DNA from: an archaeon HR01
GTDB taxonomy: Archaea; Thermoproteota; Nitrososphaeria_A; Caldarchaeales; Caldarchaeaceae
Assembly (NCBI GenBank): GCA_002898355.1
Contig: BEHD01000002.1
Span: 62,001-126,000 of the forward strand
Direction: 5' to 3'
Length of the DNA: 64,000 nucleotides
Below are positions 20,087-29,756 of the stretch, piece after piece. The stretch's first letter is position 1, and each line of letters starts with the position of its first letter. The position numbers and the translations under genes are program-made. Under the pieces are notes generated by a model. The model worked only from the letters and a program-made list of their open reading frames with translations, was not told the origin of the DNA and made no database searches.

Positions 20087-21885
20087 AGCTCAAGTTTCGA
20101 CTGTTTAGGTGTGTAAACCAGCGTCGAACCATCCTCTCTATACGACACCTCTAGGCCAGGGAGTGGGTTCTCCGGCGGGGCTTGAGGATACTCAAGCCTC
20201 TGGAGCAGCACCATAACCTTGACAGGCTCGGTATAGAAGCCGATATCCTCCAATTGTGGGTGATCAAAGAGTATGGTGATGAGTCGGGCTTGGACATTGT
20301 AGAAAAGCCCCTTAACATTCCAACCCGCTGCTAATAAGCCCTCGGGCTTCAGCCCCAGTCTCCTAGCATCCCCTAGACTCAGCGGGGAGCCGAGTACCGC
20401 CAAGCTTGGCCGGTAAACTCTTGATGTCTCACGGATGAATTGGCTTAGATACCTGCTTCCTAGCCATCCCAGTGCGAAGCCGGCGAGAGAGCCGACAACC
20501 ATACGTAGGTATGTTCTTCTCTCGGATAAACGCCGCTCCCCCACAGCTCTCTGGGGAACTATTAGCCTCATGGCCGCTGGCGCTTTTTCAAGCTCCTCTG
20601 CCCTCACCTCATGACCAACTGTCTCCCAGATCGAAACTATTGGGAATAGTTTTGCGAATATTGTATATATGAGCATGAAAAGGGCGAAGGCGCCTGCCAT
20701 GATCGACCACTCCACCCAAGTCGGTGTATAGGTCCCCCATGGATATGGTAACTGTGGGACAGAGAGGGTTGGAACAACTATGTTCCATCTCTCCAGCCAC
20801 ATCCCAACATTTATCAGTATTGCCGCGATTACATACTTCACGTCGGAGGTTGAGGAGGAGGCTAAGAGTATGGCCGGTAATATCAGGCCTGCTACTACCT
20901 GAATCCAGAACGTTGTTGCATATGGTCCCCAAAAGAGGGCGGCAAGCCACATCCCCTCCAACTCCGATGTACCTAGGTACTTGTAGCCTGTCACCAAGAA
21001 CTCGTTTATCGTGAAATATATGACGATAATATCTAATGCGAGGAGGAGTTTGGCCATTGTACTGATATGCTTGTCAGAAATAGCCCATCCAATTCCTAGA
21101 ACTCGTCTGGCCAACACCATAATTAACAGTACTGTTGCCACGCCTGAAAGCACAGCTCCCGCTACGAAGTAGGGGCCAAATATCGTGCTATTCCAACCCA
21201 CCCTTAGCGTCATGGCGAAATCCCATGAAACGACTGTGTGGACGGTTATGACCATGAAGACTATGAGGTAAGTGAGAAGCCTCATAAGCCTCTCTAGTAT
21301 CTCCCACTGTTTTGGTGCTCCAGACCAACCAAGTGATAGAATTCTATACAACTTATACTGTATGGAGCCTTTATTTCTCATGGAGTCTCGGAGAAGTGCG
21401 AGGTCAGGTATCATCGGAACGTATAGGTAGAGGGTGGATGTTACAAAGTAAGTGCCTATGCTTATGAGATCCCACACGAGAGGTGACTGAATACGGCCGA
21501 AGAGGAATAGGTTGAGAACCCTGTCTGGTCTCCCTAGGTCTATGAACGGCATCGTCATAGCCACCAGTAGGCTTGCGAATGTGACGGCCTCAGCCATTCT
21601 AGTAACAGGCCTGCGCCACTCACTGCCTGTTAGTCTTAGTATAGCTGAGATCAACGCTCCAACGTGGCTAATCCCTATGAAGAATACGAAATTTATGATG
21701 TATGTCCCCCAGATAACTGTCCGCATGCCTGTAACTCCTAGACCTGTGTTGAGTTGGACGACCCAAGCATAGACACCCCATGCCACGATAGATGTGAGTA
21801 TTGAAAGGGTCAGGTAGAACCAGAAGCCATGTCTTCTCGTAGGTGCTATCAAAGCCTCAGCCTTTAGGTTGAGTTCCATGCTCAT
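19993..21885 (-). CDS. NrfD/PsrC-family polytopic membrane quinone-interacting subunit with long C-terminal extension
   Basis: Many TM segments; NrfD-like order next to an FeS subunit; roughly 190-residue soluble tail. Confidence 0.85.
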   Translation of the reverse strand: MSMELNLKAEALIAPTRRHGFWFYLTLSILTSIVAWGVYAWVVQLNTGLGVTGMRTVIWGTYIINFVFFIGISHVGALISAILRLTGSEWRRPVTRMAEAVTFASLLVAMTMPFIDLGRPDRVLNLFLFGRIQSPLVWDLISIGTYFVTSTLYLYVPMIPDLALLRDSMRNKGSIQYKLYRILSLGWSGAPKQWEILERLMRLLTYLIVFMVITVHTVVSWDFAMTLRVGWNSTIFGPYFVAGAVLSGVATVLLIMVLARRVLGIGWAISDKHISTMAKLLLALDIIVIYFTINEFLVTGYKYLGTSELEGMWLAALFWGPYATTFWIQVVAGLILPAILLASSSTSDVKYVIAAILINVGMWLERWNIVVPTLSVPQLPYPWGTYTPTWVEWSIMAGAFALFMLIYTIFAKLFPIVSIWETVGHEVRAEELEKAPAAMRLIVPQRAVGERRLSERRTYLRMVVGSLAGFALGWLGSRYLSQFIRETSRVYRPSLAVLGSPLSLGDARRLGLKPEGLLAAGWNVKGLFYNVQARLITILFDHPQLEDIGFYTEPVKVMVLLQRLEYPQAPPENPLPGLEVSYREDGSTLVYTPKQSKLELWRSGYKVTVFAKAGREYLSKTAEQARSLIP

Positions 21886-22670
21886 ACAGTAGCCCCCCTT
21901 GGTGGAAGATAGAGGACACGTGTCTCCGTCCCAAGCTCTTCCTTCAGCCTATATGCCCCTCTGCCCTTCAGCATCTCTGTTAGGCGCACAGTCTCATCAC
22001 CATTTGAGACGGCATCTTCAGCCGCATCGCCGAAGAAGAGCGCCCTATGCCCAGCCGCTGTGCATGCCTCGACACATGCAGGCAGCTTGCCTTCTTTGAT
22101 CCTATGTCTGCACCATATACACTTCTCGGCGACCCCTCTCCTATGGGGAATATTGTAATCGGGTGAATAGGGTATGTTTCTTTCTTCCTCTGATACAGGG
22201 GGATCAAACCAGTTGAAGAACCGTCTCTCATAAGGACATGCTGTCAAGCATATTCTACAGCCTATACATCTCTCCTGATCTATCAGAACAACCCCATCCT
22301 CCGAGTAGAAAGTAGCACCCACGGGGCATACTTTAGCGCAGGGAGCGTTTTGACAGTTCTGGCAAAGAACGGGTAGAAAGTGATCTCCCATGTCGAAAAC
22401 CTCTATCCAGGGCTGTCGCCCGCCGTAGCTATGCTCTCCCCATGCCGGAGGCACCCTCATCTCCTCTTGGCAGGCCTCAACACACTTCATACAGCCGTTG
22501 CATCTATCGGTATCTACTACGAAAACCCACTGTCTCCCTCTAGGTGATCCTGCTGCATGGAGGGCAACCTCAGCGGTGTACTGGGGCGTTTCCATTAAAG
22601 GTGATGAGACAGCCCCTGCGACTGCCGTGAGACCTAAGGTAAGGAGGTCACGTCTCGTGAGAGGCTGCAT
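21882..22670 (-). CDS. 4Fe-4S ferredoxin-type subunit (DmsB/HybA/PsrB-like), Tat signal
   Basis: RRDLLTLG twin-arginine start; CNGCMKCVEAC, CQNCQNAPCAKVCP, CIGCRICLTACP, CIWCRHR clusters. Confidence 0.95.
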   Translation of the reverse strand: MQPLTRRDLLTLGLTAVAGAVSSPLMETPQYTAEVALHAAGSPRGRQWVFVVDTDRCNGCMKCVEACQEEMRVPPAWGEHSYGGRQPWIEVFDMGDHFLPVLCQNCQNAPCAKVCPVGATFYSEDGVVLIDQERCIGCRICLTACPYERRFFNWFDPPVSEEERNIPYSPDYNIPHRRGVAEKCIWCRHRIKEGKLPACVEACTAAGHRALFFGDAAEDAVSNGDETVRLTEMLKGRGAYRLKEELGTETRVLYLPPRGATV

Positions 22671-22743
22671 ATCCCGCGCTATTTCTCCTCACCTCCATCT
22701 ACGACAAAAAAAGATGATTGGTGGGGACGCTGATGCATCATAT

Positions 22744-23307
22744 TCATTCAATCACGATAACGTATCCAACTATGTATTCATGGTCAGGTGCGCAGTCATT
22801 TTTATCGTGGTCGAAAGGAATGCCGCACTCGAACTTGAAGACACCAGCTCTGTCAGCTACAAAGCTCACCGTCCTAGTTCTAGCCCCCGGGTCAGGCGCC
22901 TCTTTCTCACCCGGGATCCTCCCCGTATCCACATTGAATGCATCAAGCACTAGGGAGTGGGCGTGCTCATCACTGTTTACTACAGTCAACTGCACTGTGT
23001 CACCCTTCTTCACAACAATAACCGCTGGCTCAAACCTATGGAATTCACCTGCAAGAGTATCCATCTCATCAACCTCCTCAACCACACGTGCCTCATGTAT
23101 CGTCACAGTAAACTTCTGCGTTGTCGGCTCCAATCCCTTACCAGGCGGACCCTGCGGACCGGCGGGACCCTGAGGACCTGGAGGTCCTGGCGGACCTGGG
23201 ACGATAAGGTTGACCGCTATCGCAGTTGCTGCTAGTATCATCGCTACAACAGCCAAAGCCGCTATGGCATTAACTCTTGCCGCCCTTTTTTTCTCCATCG
23301 CAATCAC
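22744..23307 (-). CDS. cupredoxin-like protein with N-terminal TM and collagen-like Gly-X-Y linker
   Basis: Hydrophobic anchor, then GPPGPPGPQGPAGPQGPPGKG, then cupredoxin-like DEHAHSLVLDAF...FKFECGIPFDHDKNDCAPDHEYIVGYVIVIE. Confidence 0.85.
   Translation of the reverse strand: MIAMEKKRAARVNAIAALAVVAMILAATAIAVNLIVPGPPGPPGPQGPAGPQGPPGKGLEPTTQKFTVTIHEARVVEEVDEMDTLAGEFHRFEPAVIVVKKGDTVQLTVVNSDEHAHSLVLDAFNVDTGRIPGEKEAPDPGARTRTVSFVADRAGVFKFECGIPFDHDKNDCAPDHEYIVGYVIVIE
23138..23200 (-). repeat. seven collagen-like Gly-X-Y triplets within the cupredoxin ORF
   Basis: ggt ccg cca / gga cct cca / ggt cct cag / ggt ccc gcc / ggt ccg cag / ggt ccg cct / ggt aag gga on the minus strand. Confidence 0.9.
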
Positions 23308-23452
23308 ACTTATAGTGACGTAGACCGCAACAAAGATGTTTCAACAGTAGCGGCTTTAGAGCTAAGGACAGAGCAAATGTTATTGGCTAACTTCCAGACA
23401 GAAGATCTTTTCTGCTTGAACCTTAATAAGTATATGGACAAGAAATAGGTGG

Positions 23453-24199
23453 ATGGATCCGGATAGGGGTAGGAAAAATGACGGGGATAAGATTAGTGAT
23501 CTTTTTAAGGTGTTGAACCATCCCGTAAGGAGGGAGATAATAAAACTTCTTCATGAGCGGATCGATCTCTCATATACAGAGCTTCTAAGCGAGCTGAAGA
23601 TAGATGAGGGACAGTTCAACTTCCATCTTCGTACCATGAAGGAATTAGTTAATCGCATGGAAGATGGCAGGTATAAGCTAAGCCAGCTTGGCGAGGCCGC
23701 CTACCACATTATAAGCGACGCTGTCCGATCCTTAGGCGCAGTTGACCATCTAGCTAAGCCGTCCATGGGATGGAGAATCGTTCTAAGACGTGTTGCTGCC
23801 TTCATACTAGATGTATCCATCTTCATGATAGCTACTGGTGCGTTTCTCGACGAGAATATCTGGCATCTGGCCCAACTTCACATGACCGATATAAGCAGGC
23901 ACATGACCGAGATCATCAGCGCCTATGCACACATTTTCTTTGCGGCCTTCATAATTTTCACACTGCTAGAAGCATATAAGGGCCAGACCCTCGGAAAATA
24001 CGTGATGGGCATAAGGGCTACAACCATTACCGGTCGTAGGCTTACCATTGTAGAATCGGGGATAAGAAACGCTGGAAAGGTTTTCCTACTGCCGATAGAC
24101 CTGCTGGTCGGGATAATCTTTCTACGGGGGAGGGGTTATCTGAGATTTTTTGACTACTACACGAGGAGTATGGTAAGCCTAGTGGAGGACAGCCGGTAG
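23453..24199 (+). CDS. HTH (ArsR-like) transcriptional regulator fused to RDD membrane domain
   Basis: VLNHPVRREIIKLLHERIDLSYTELLSELKIDEGQFNFHLRTM + GQTLGKYVMGIRATTITGRRLTIVESGIRN. Confidence 0.85.
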   Translation: MDPDRGRKNDGDKISDLFKVLNHPVRREIIKLLHERIDLSYTELLSELKIDEGQFNFHLRTMKELVNRMEDGRYKLSQLGEAAYHIISDAVRSLGAVDHLAKPSMGWRIVLRRVAAFILDVSIFMIATGAFLDENIWHLAQLHMTDISRHMTEIISAYAHIFFAAFIIFTLLEAYKGQTLGKYVMGIRATTITGRRLTIVESGIRNAGKVFLLPIDLLVGIIFLRGRGYLRFFDYYTRSMVSLVEDSR

Positions 24200-24298
24200 A
24201 CATAGCAACGGATGCGTAGACTTCCCCCCTCAAGGTTTGTTGGATAATTCTTAATCTGACCTTCAGCACGTACAGGGGGCTGTGCTCGCTCTCGTCGC

Positions 24299-24361
24299 TA
24301 GACCGCCTCTCCGTGGCTTCTGGCCCTTTGTTAGGGGTCTATAGTCCCTCTGGTAAGAGGG
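24299..24361. other. two adjacent potential hairpins in an intergenic region
   Basis: TAGACC(24299-24304)/GGTCTA(24336-24341), then CCCTC(24346-24350)-tggtaa-GAGGG(24357-24361). Confidence 0.35.
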
Positions 24362-24449
24362 TTCAATATTGTGGATCGGCTCATTACAGGCTCTAGGTCA
24401 TAAACTTCCCGGTTTTCCATCCTTTTAAGATAGAAGCCTTATTAGATGG

Positions 24450-26402
24450 ATGGTCAACCGCCCGTCGGCGAGTACCGGCTTGGCGGATGTCTCCCGGCTC
24501 TCAGTCGGGGACAAATGGAAAGTCCACCTCGAGCAACGCTTGGACCCAGAATGGTGGGCAAAGCTTTTCGGCAGAATCTATCTATTGACGGACTCTGACG
24601 TGGTCCTCAACGAGCAGCTAACAAATTATGAGGTCGATCTGATGATACAGTTACTTGGGCTTGAGAAAGATGATTCAATATTGGACCTCTGCTGCGGCAA
24701 CGGGAGACATTCGCTGGAACTGGCTAGGAGAGGGTTTAGGAACGTAACCGGGCTTGACTACTCGGAGGAACTTCTCAAAATTGCTCGGGAGAAAGCAGAG
24801 GCCGAACACCTCAAGGTGAGGTTTGCGAGGGGCGACGCACGTAGCCTGCCGTTTCAAGCTAACAGCTTCGACGCTGTGGTCATGATGGGCAACAGCTTCG
24901 GCTACTTCCGCAACCCCCTCGACGACTTTATCGTCCTCAAGCAGGTTCATAGAATCCTGCGTCCCTACGGCAAGTTCATGATAGACATAGCCGACGGCAA
25001 ATACCTCAGGCACAACTATCAGCCGGTGAGCACAGAATCCAAGACGGATGGTACCCTGATAATTAGGGAGAGGGAACTCTCTAGAGACCGTGGCAGGCTC
25101 GTGACACGAGAACTCGTGATAGGGAGAGACGGCGCAGTTGTAGCAGATAACCTATACGCCGTGAGGCTCTACGGGTTTGAGGATATCAAGGCGCTTCTCG
25201 AGAGGGCAGGCTTTACAGGGGTGCTTCTAAGGACTCGGCTAGCCTACGAACCTGAGAGCAACGACCCAGGGATGATGCGGATAAGGATGATCATCACTGC
25301 TTACGCTCAAAAAGAGGAGATGACAAACCATCAACACCGGAGCGAAAAGGTTGTCGTCGTCCTTCTCGGCGACCCGCGTCTCCCGAACCCCGTCAAACCT
25401 AATAGAATCTTCGACGAGGACGACGCCTATGCGGTGTACGAGCTGAAGAGCAGCCTCCACGGAATAAGAGAATACAAGTTCATCTTCGTTGACGACCACT
25501 CAAAGATGATAGAGTTCCTAACGAAAAATAGGGCCAGTATTCATATGGTCTTCAACTTATGCGATGACGGCTTCAAAAACAATCCTGAGATGGAGGCATA
25601 TGTCCCCGCCCTCCTCGAGATGCTTGGTGTTAGATACACAGGAGCAAGGCCGCGTTGTCTCACACTTTGCTACGACAAGGCCAAGGTGAAGGCTATTGCA
25701 TCCTCTATGGGGATACCTGTTCCACACCACACAACTCTATTCAACGGCGACAATGGCCTCACTAAACACGTGAAGTACCCAGTGATAGTCAAGCCTAACT
25801 ACGGTGATAACAGCTGGGGGATCACTGAGAGAAACGTGGTCAGGGACAGGGATGAGCTGGTTTCAGCGATTAGAGAACTCAGGCTGAAGTGGGGTTATTC
25901 TGGGCCTATATTGGTTGAGGAGTTTGTAGAGGGCATGGATCTTACCGTCTCGATACTGGGCAACCCGCCACACGAAGTTGTGCTGCCGATTCTGACAGAG
26001 GATTACTCGAAATTACCTGACGGGCTCCCCAAGATACTTACCTACGCTGCAAAATGGTGTCCTGACTCGCCGTACCGGTTTGTCAACTCGATCCCCGTAG
26101 AGATACCTCATAGGTTGAGGGAGCAGCTTATGCGATGGTGCAGGAGGCTCTTCACAACGTTAGAATGCAGGGACTACGCGCGCTTCGACTGGAGACTGGG
26201 CACAGACGGAGTTCCGAGACTGTTAGAGGTTAACCCCAACCCCGGATGGGTGTGGGACGGACATTTCGCAAAAGCCTGCTTGTCCTTAGGATGGAGCTAT
26301 AGAAGGATGCTGCATGAGATTCTCCGGGCCGCTGAGAAGAGGTATGTGGAAGAGGCCCACGTCACCCAAGAGCTGGCCACCCGTGCTATAGTTCATCCAT
26401 AG
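24450..26402 (+). CDS. fusion: SAM-dependent methyltransferase + D-Ala-D-Ala-ligase-like ATP-grasp
   Basis: ILDLCCGNGRHSLELARRGF (SAM motif I) in the N-half; VIVKPNYGDNSWGI, LVEEFVEGMDL, YARFDWRLGTDGVPRLLEVNPNPGW in the C-half, one frame. Confidence 0.9.
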   Translation: MVNRPSASTGLADVSRLSVGDKWKVHLEQRLDPEWWAKLFGRIYLLTDSDVVLNEQLTNYEVDLMIQLLGLEKDDSILDLCCGNGRHSLELARRGFRNVTGLDYSEELLKIAREKAEAEHLKVRFARGDARSLPFQANSFDAVVMMGNSFGYFRNPLDDFIVLKQVHRILRPYGKFMIDIADGKYLRHNYQPVSTESKTDGTLIIRERELSRDRGRLVTRELVIGRDGAVVADNLYAVRLYGFEDIKALLERAGFTGVLLRTRLAYEPESNDPGMMRIRMIITAYAQKEEMTNHQHRSEKVVVVLLGDPRLPNPVKPNRIFDEDDAYAVYELKSSLHGIREYKFIFVDDHSKMIEFLTKNRASIHMVFNLCDDGFKNNPEMEAYVPALLEMLGVRYTGARPRCLTLCYDKAKVKAIASSMGIPVPHHTTLFNGDNGLTKHVKYPVIVKPNYGDNSWGITERNVVRDRDELVSAIRELRLKWGYSGPILVEEFVEGMDLTVSILGNPPHEVVLPILTEDYSKLPDGLPKILTYAAKWCPDSPYRFVNSIPVEIPHRLREQLMRWCRRLFTTLECRDYARFDWRLGTDGVPRLLEVNPNPGWVWDGHFAKACLSLGWSYRRMLHEILRAAEKRYVEEAHVTQELATRAIVHP

Positions 26403-26548
26403 CACAGCTACAATGGCCATCCATCCTCTGCTGAAATGTATGAGGTTTCCGAAATAATCCGTGTCTAATACACGGGTTTACGGCCCCCAGAAACTGTCCA
26501 ACACCTATTTGACGTTTTCATGCCAGTTGCTTGGCCAGGTTCATGTAA

Positions 26549-26743
26549 TCAATTCATCTTTTGATACATTCCTTGAGATGAGTTTGATGTGGATGTAAAG
26601 TGGTTTCCCAGTGTTTTTTCAACCTTTTTACTCCATTCACCCATCCAGCGGGAGAGATGCTCGCTGTGGAACTTTCGCCGGGCCTCGCAGCATATTTTAG
26701 CGGCTTCGGTGTTGGAGCTTTCATGCAGCAGCATCTCCTTCAC
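26549..26743 (-). pseudogene. possible TorD/NarJ-type chaperone remnant
   Basis: ARRKFHSEHLSRWMGEWSKKVEKTLG resembles the TorD-family HLxxW region; short orphan. Confidence 0.3.
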
Positions 26744-26889
26744 CGAGACTAGCCATAAACTCTAGCTCAGACTTTCCGGTGTACCGGTAATTAATTATAT
26801 GCGGATAGTTTCATTTTATGCCAGATGATGGTAAAATAGTTTTCCTATCTCCATTTTTGCAAAGCATATCGAGGGAACCATCCCCAGCT

Positions 26890-29340
26890 TCACCCTCTGA
26901 TGTTGCGGGGTTTTCTCCGGAAAGGTTCTAATTGAGCGGCTAGCTTTCTACGTTTTACAATAAATATGCTTATCGCTGCTATAAATGCTAAAATGACCAG
27001 TATGATTGTTGGTTGCACCCACCCCTCTTGGAGTGGGTTTTTAATCTCAGTCCAAACAGCCTCTACTGTTTTCGGTCCGTCAACCCTTATTGTAATTGTT
27101 GGTTCCTCACCTACATAATCACCTTTCCATCCTGTAAATATCCACCTACCTGGAGCGCCTGTGGTGTTTAGATAAATGCTGGACACTGCGCCTGCTTCAT
27201 ACCATTTCTGAAAACGCTGTTCACCATCTATAAAGGTCTCCCCAAATCTCGATGTGACGACAACCCGGTATAATGTTTTCCATACCGCAATTACGTTTTT
27301 CGGCCTATCCATAACAACATGTTCCAATAATTTGTTGCTGGAGAGATCGCCTGCAAAACCAACGAATTTTCGTGCAGTCCCATTCCCATGGTCTATGTAA
27401 TTTTCTGCTACCTTAATTACGGCTGCTTCATTTCTTGGATACCAGCCAGACCCATATATTTTACCGTAGGGTGTATCAACTGTTAGAAGGTACTCGGTAA
27501 CCCATTGAGCAGATATTTTCTTAGGACCGTCTACAACAATCTTCTTTGGGTTATCTTTTCCTTCAATATCGCCAACCCACTGAACAAACACATGTCTGGT
27601 TCTATTATTGGACTCGCTGTATTCCGCCTTAAGCTCAACTATAGAGCCGGCGTCATACCAGCCCGTACCTACTACCCTCCCTACACTAGAGCTCACAGTA
27701 ATAAAATACTGCGTCTTCCAAACGGACACTACATTAATCGGCCTGCTTATTATCAGCTCAATCTCAGTACTATTGCTAACAACGTCACCTCTCCATCCTA
27801 TGAACACCCTTCGCGTAGCATTGGGTAGCTCCACCATTTTATTCGATACCTTGAATGTTACGGTTTGGTTGGCGTCGTACCAGTCAGCTCCCTTGACCTG
27901 ACCAGCTACTTCATTGTATGGATAGGAGATGTTTATGTAAAATTGTCTTGTAAAGGTAGGTTCAAGATGCAGGTCCTTATCGAGCACTATTTTTAATGTG
28001 GTAGTTTCAGAGCCCTCATATCTGCTATTCCAAGATGTGAATTTTAATCTTTCAGCTGGGGAGATGTAGGTGTATTGTGGCACTTGGAATGTGTATTCTC
28101 CGTTCTTCAACACAACATCAAGATTTCCGCCTTCTTCAAGTTTTACTTCTTTCCCGTTAAGCATTATGTGAGAGAGCCTGTCGGGGAAGTTAGCTCTCAC
28201 TCTATAGTATGGCTGATATTCGACAACCACTAATTCACCGAAAGGAAGTATTGTGCTTCCAAGCTTTCCTATGATGAAGGATGGTGTTCTAATGAGTTCA
28301 CAGCAAATATCTTCGCCCAGTACTTCCAAGTTGATCTTCAGGTAGAAGCTTAACCCAACGTCTGCTTCCAAGACACCGCTAAACCTACCCAAAACCTGGC
28401 CCGGGCCATCATTGGTGAATGGGAAATACAGCGTCATTTGTTTATTTCGCTCCCATTCAAAAGTTGTAAACTCTTGGCTCTCTTCTTGGAAACCTATGTA
28501 GGAAAAGTCGGAGCTAATTTTGCTTAAGGTTAATCCCAAATTCGGCGTTACACCCACTTCGAGTTCAGCTTCCACATAATCGGGTACGGCTGTGGCTGAC
28601 ACATCTCCTAACGGTATGTCTAATATGTTTATTTGAGATCGTTCTCCCAGGTTGAGACTGAAATTTCTAGAATATTCTCTGCTTAGTACGAATCTGACTG
28701 TTCCTATTGCTGGCACATTTTCAACCACCGCCTCTAGATACGCTCTTAAACTGAAAATGCCTGTGGACCCTGAAGGTGACATGCTTAGATATGCTGGGGT
28801 ACCCGCTCGCCCCGCCCCCCAAGACTCTATATTTAAGGTCTGGGGTAAATGAGTAATCCAGTCAACCCCTGCTCTTATCTTCAGCTTCATCCCAGCACGT
28901 AGATCTTTTGACCAGGGTATATCTTTGCTCCACGTGGTATGATACCCAATCACCTTCTCATATTTCTGTGGCATAACATAGCGTGTGTTAACAATGCCAT
29001 GGCGATAGTCCATTACTCTTATCTGGCCCTGATCTAAAATCCCGTGAACAAACACGACATCTCCTACTTGGGTTCCACCTAATAGAATGTTAGAATTTTC
29101 ATCGTTGTAAAGGACTTTTACGGTGCTAGATGGGTCAAAAGTAGCTTTGCCTGAGTGCAATGATAGATCAGAGAGAAGAATGTAGTTAGACCCTATCTCA
29201 CGCACCGTGCCCGACATAATGATATCTTCATTGGGTTGTTGCGTGTTTGCATAGGATAGGAAGCCATTTAAGAGGAAGGGTAACAGTATGAGTGATACTA
29301 GAAACTGCCCCCTGCCCAACGTATAGATGGTGAAGAACAA
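26890..29340 (-). CDS. secreted, C-terminally membrane-anchored protein with InlB_B/Flg_new-like repeats
   Basis: Signal-like N-terminus, repeated (Y)xVxxxxGxVxGxGWYxxG...FxxWxGDxxxxxxxxxVxxDxPKxxxAxW units, C-terminal TM + basic tail. Confidence 0.8.
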   Translation of the reverse strand: MFFTIYTLGRGQFLVSLILLPFLLNGFLSYANTQQPNEDIIMSGTVREIGSNYILLSDLSLHSGKATFDPSSTVKVLYNDENSNILLGGTQVGDVVFVHGILDQGQIRVMDYRHGIVNTRYVMPQKYEKVIGYHTTWSKDIPWSKDLRAGMKLKIRAGVDWITHLPQTLNIESWGAGRAGTPAYLSMSPSGSTGIFSLRAYLEAVVENVPAIGTVRFVLSREYSRNFSLNLGERSQINILDIPLGDVSATAVPDYVEAELEVGVTPNLGLTLSKISSDFSYIGFQEESQEFTTFEWERNKQMTLYFPFTNDGPGQVLGRFSGVLEADVGLSFYLKINLEVLGEDICCELIRTPSFIIGKLGSTILPFGELVVVEYQPYYRVRANFPDRLSHIMLNGKEVKLEEGGNLDVVLKNGEYTFQVPQYTYISPAERLKFTSWNSRYEGSETTTLKIVLDKDLHLEPTFTRQFYINISYPYNEVAGQVKGADWYDANQTVTFKVSNKMVELPNATRRVFIGWRGDVVSNSTEIELIISRPINVVSVWKTQYFITVSSSVGRVVGTGWYDAGSIVELKAEYSESNNRTRHVFVQWVGDIEGKDNPKKIVVDGPKKISAQWVTEYLLTVDTPYGKIYGSGWYPRNEAAVIKVAENYIDHGNGTARKFVGFAGDLSSNKLLEHVVMDRPKNVIAVWKTLYRVVVTSRFGETFIDGEQRFQKWYEAGAVSSIYLNTTGAPGRWIFTGWKGDYVGEEPTITIRVDGPKTVEAVWTEIKNPLQEGWVQPTIILVILAFIAAISIFIVKRRKLAAQLEPFRRKPRNIRG

Positions 29341-29663
29341 TCACGCATAAAAGCTTTTTTAACGTAAGGGTGCCTTTCAAGTATTACATCCTCTTGTGCA
29401 TGTTTACATAGCAGGGGGGAGGGCTGGGGAGCAGAAGGGGGGATGACTAGTCGGATAACCCAAGCTATCAAAAAGTCGATAAATCCACGAAATTCCCTGG
29501 AGAAACATATCTATAGACGGTGAATCGAAGGGGTAAAGAAAACCACTCTCTATCCTTTCCATACTTATTTTCAAATGGGTCTGTACATCACTCTAAGAGG
29601 GATTCTACGTTTTTGCGAAGGGATGCGGCTATAGGCCGTTGATAATGGGCCGTGAAGATCAAG

Positions 29664-29756
29664 ATGGAGAGGTTTTATAATGACATAAACATGAAGACAG
29701 CGAGGAGCGTAGAAGAGATATCTACGATAATAGCGCTAATACACAACCTAAGCTAG
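29664..29756 (+). mobile_element. DDE transposase 3' remnant
   Basis: MERFYNDINMKTARSVEEISTIIALIHNLS* resembles the C-terminal ERF...TARS region of archaeal DDE transposases; stop codons immediately upstream. Confidence 0.5.
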
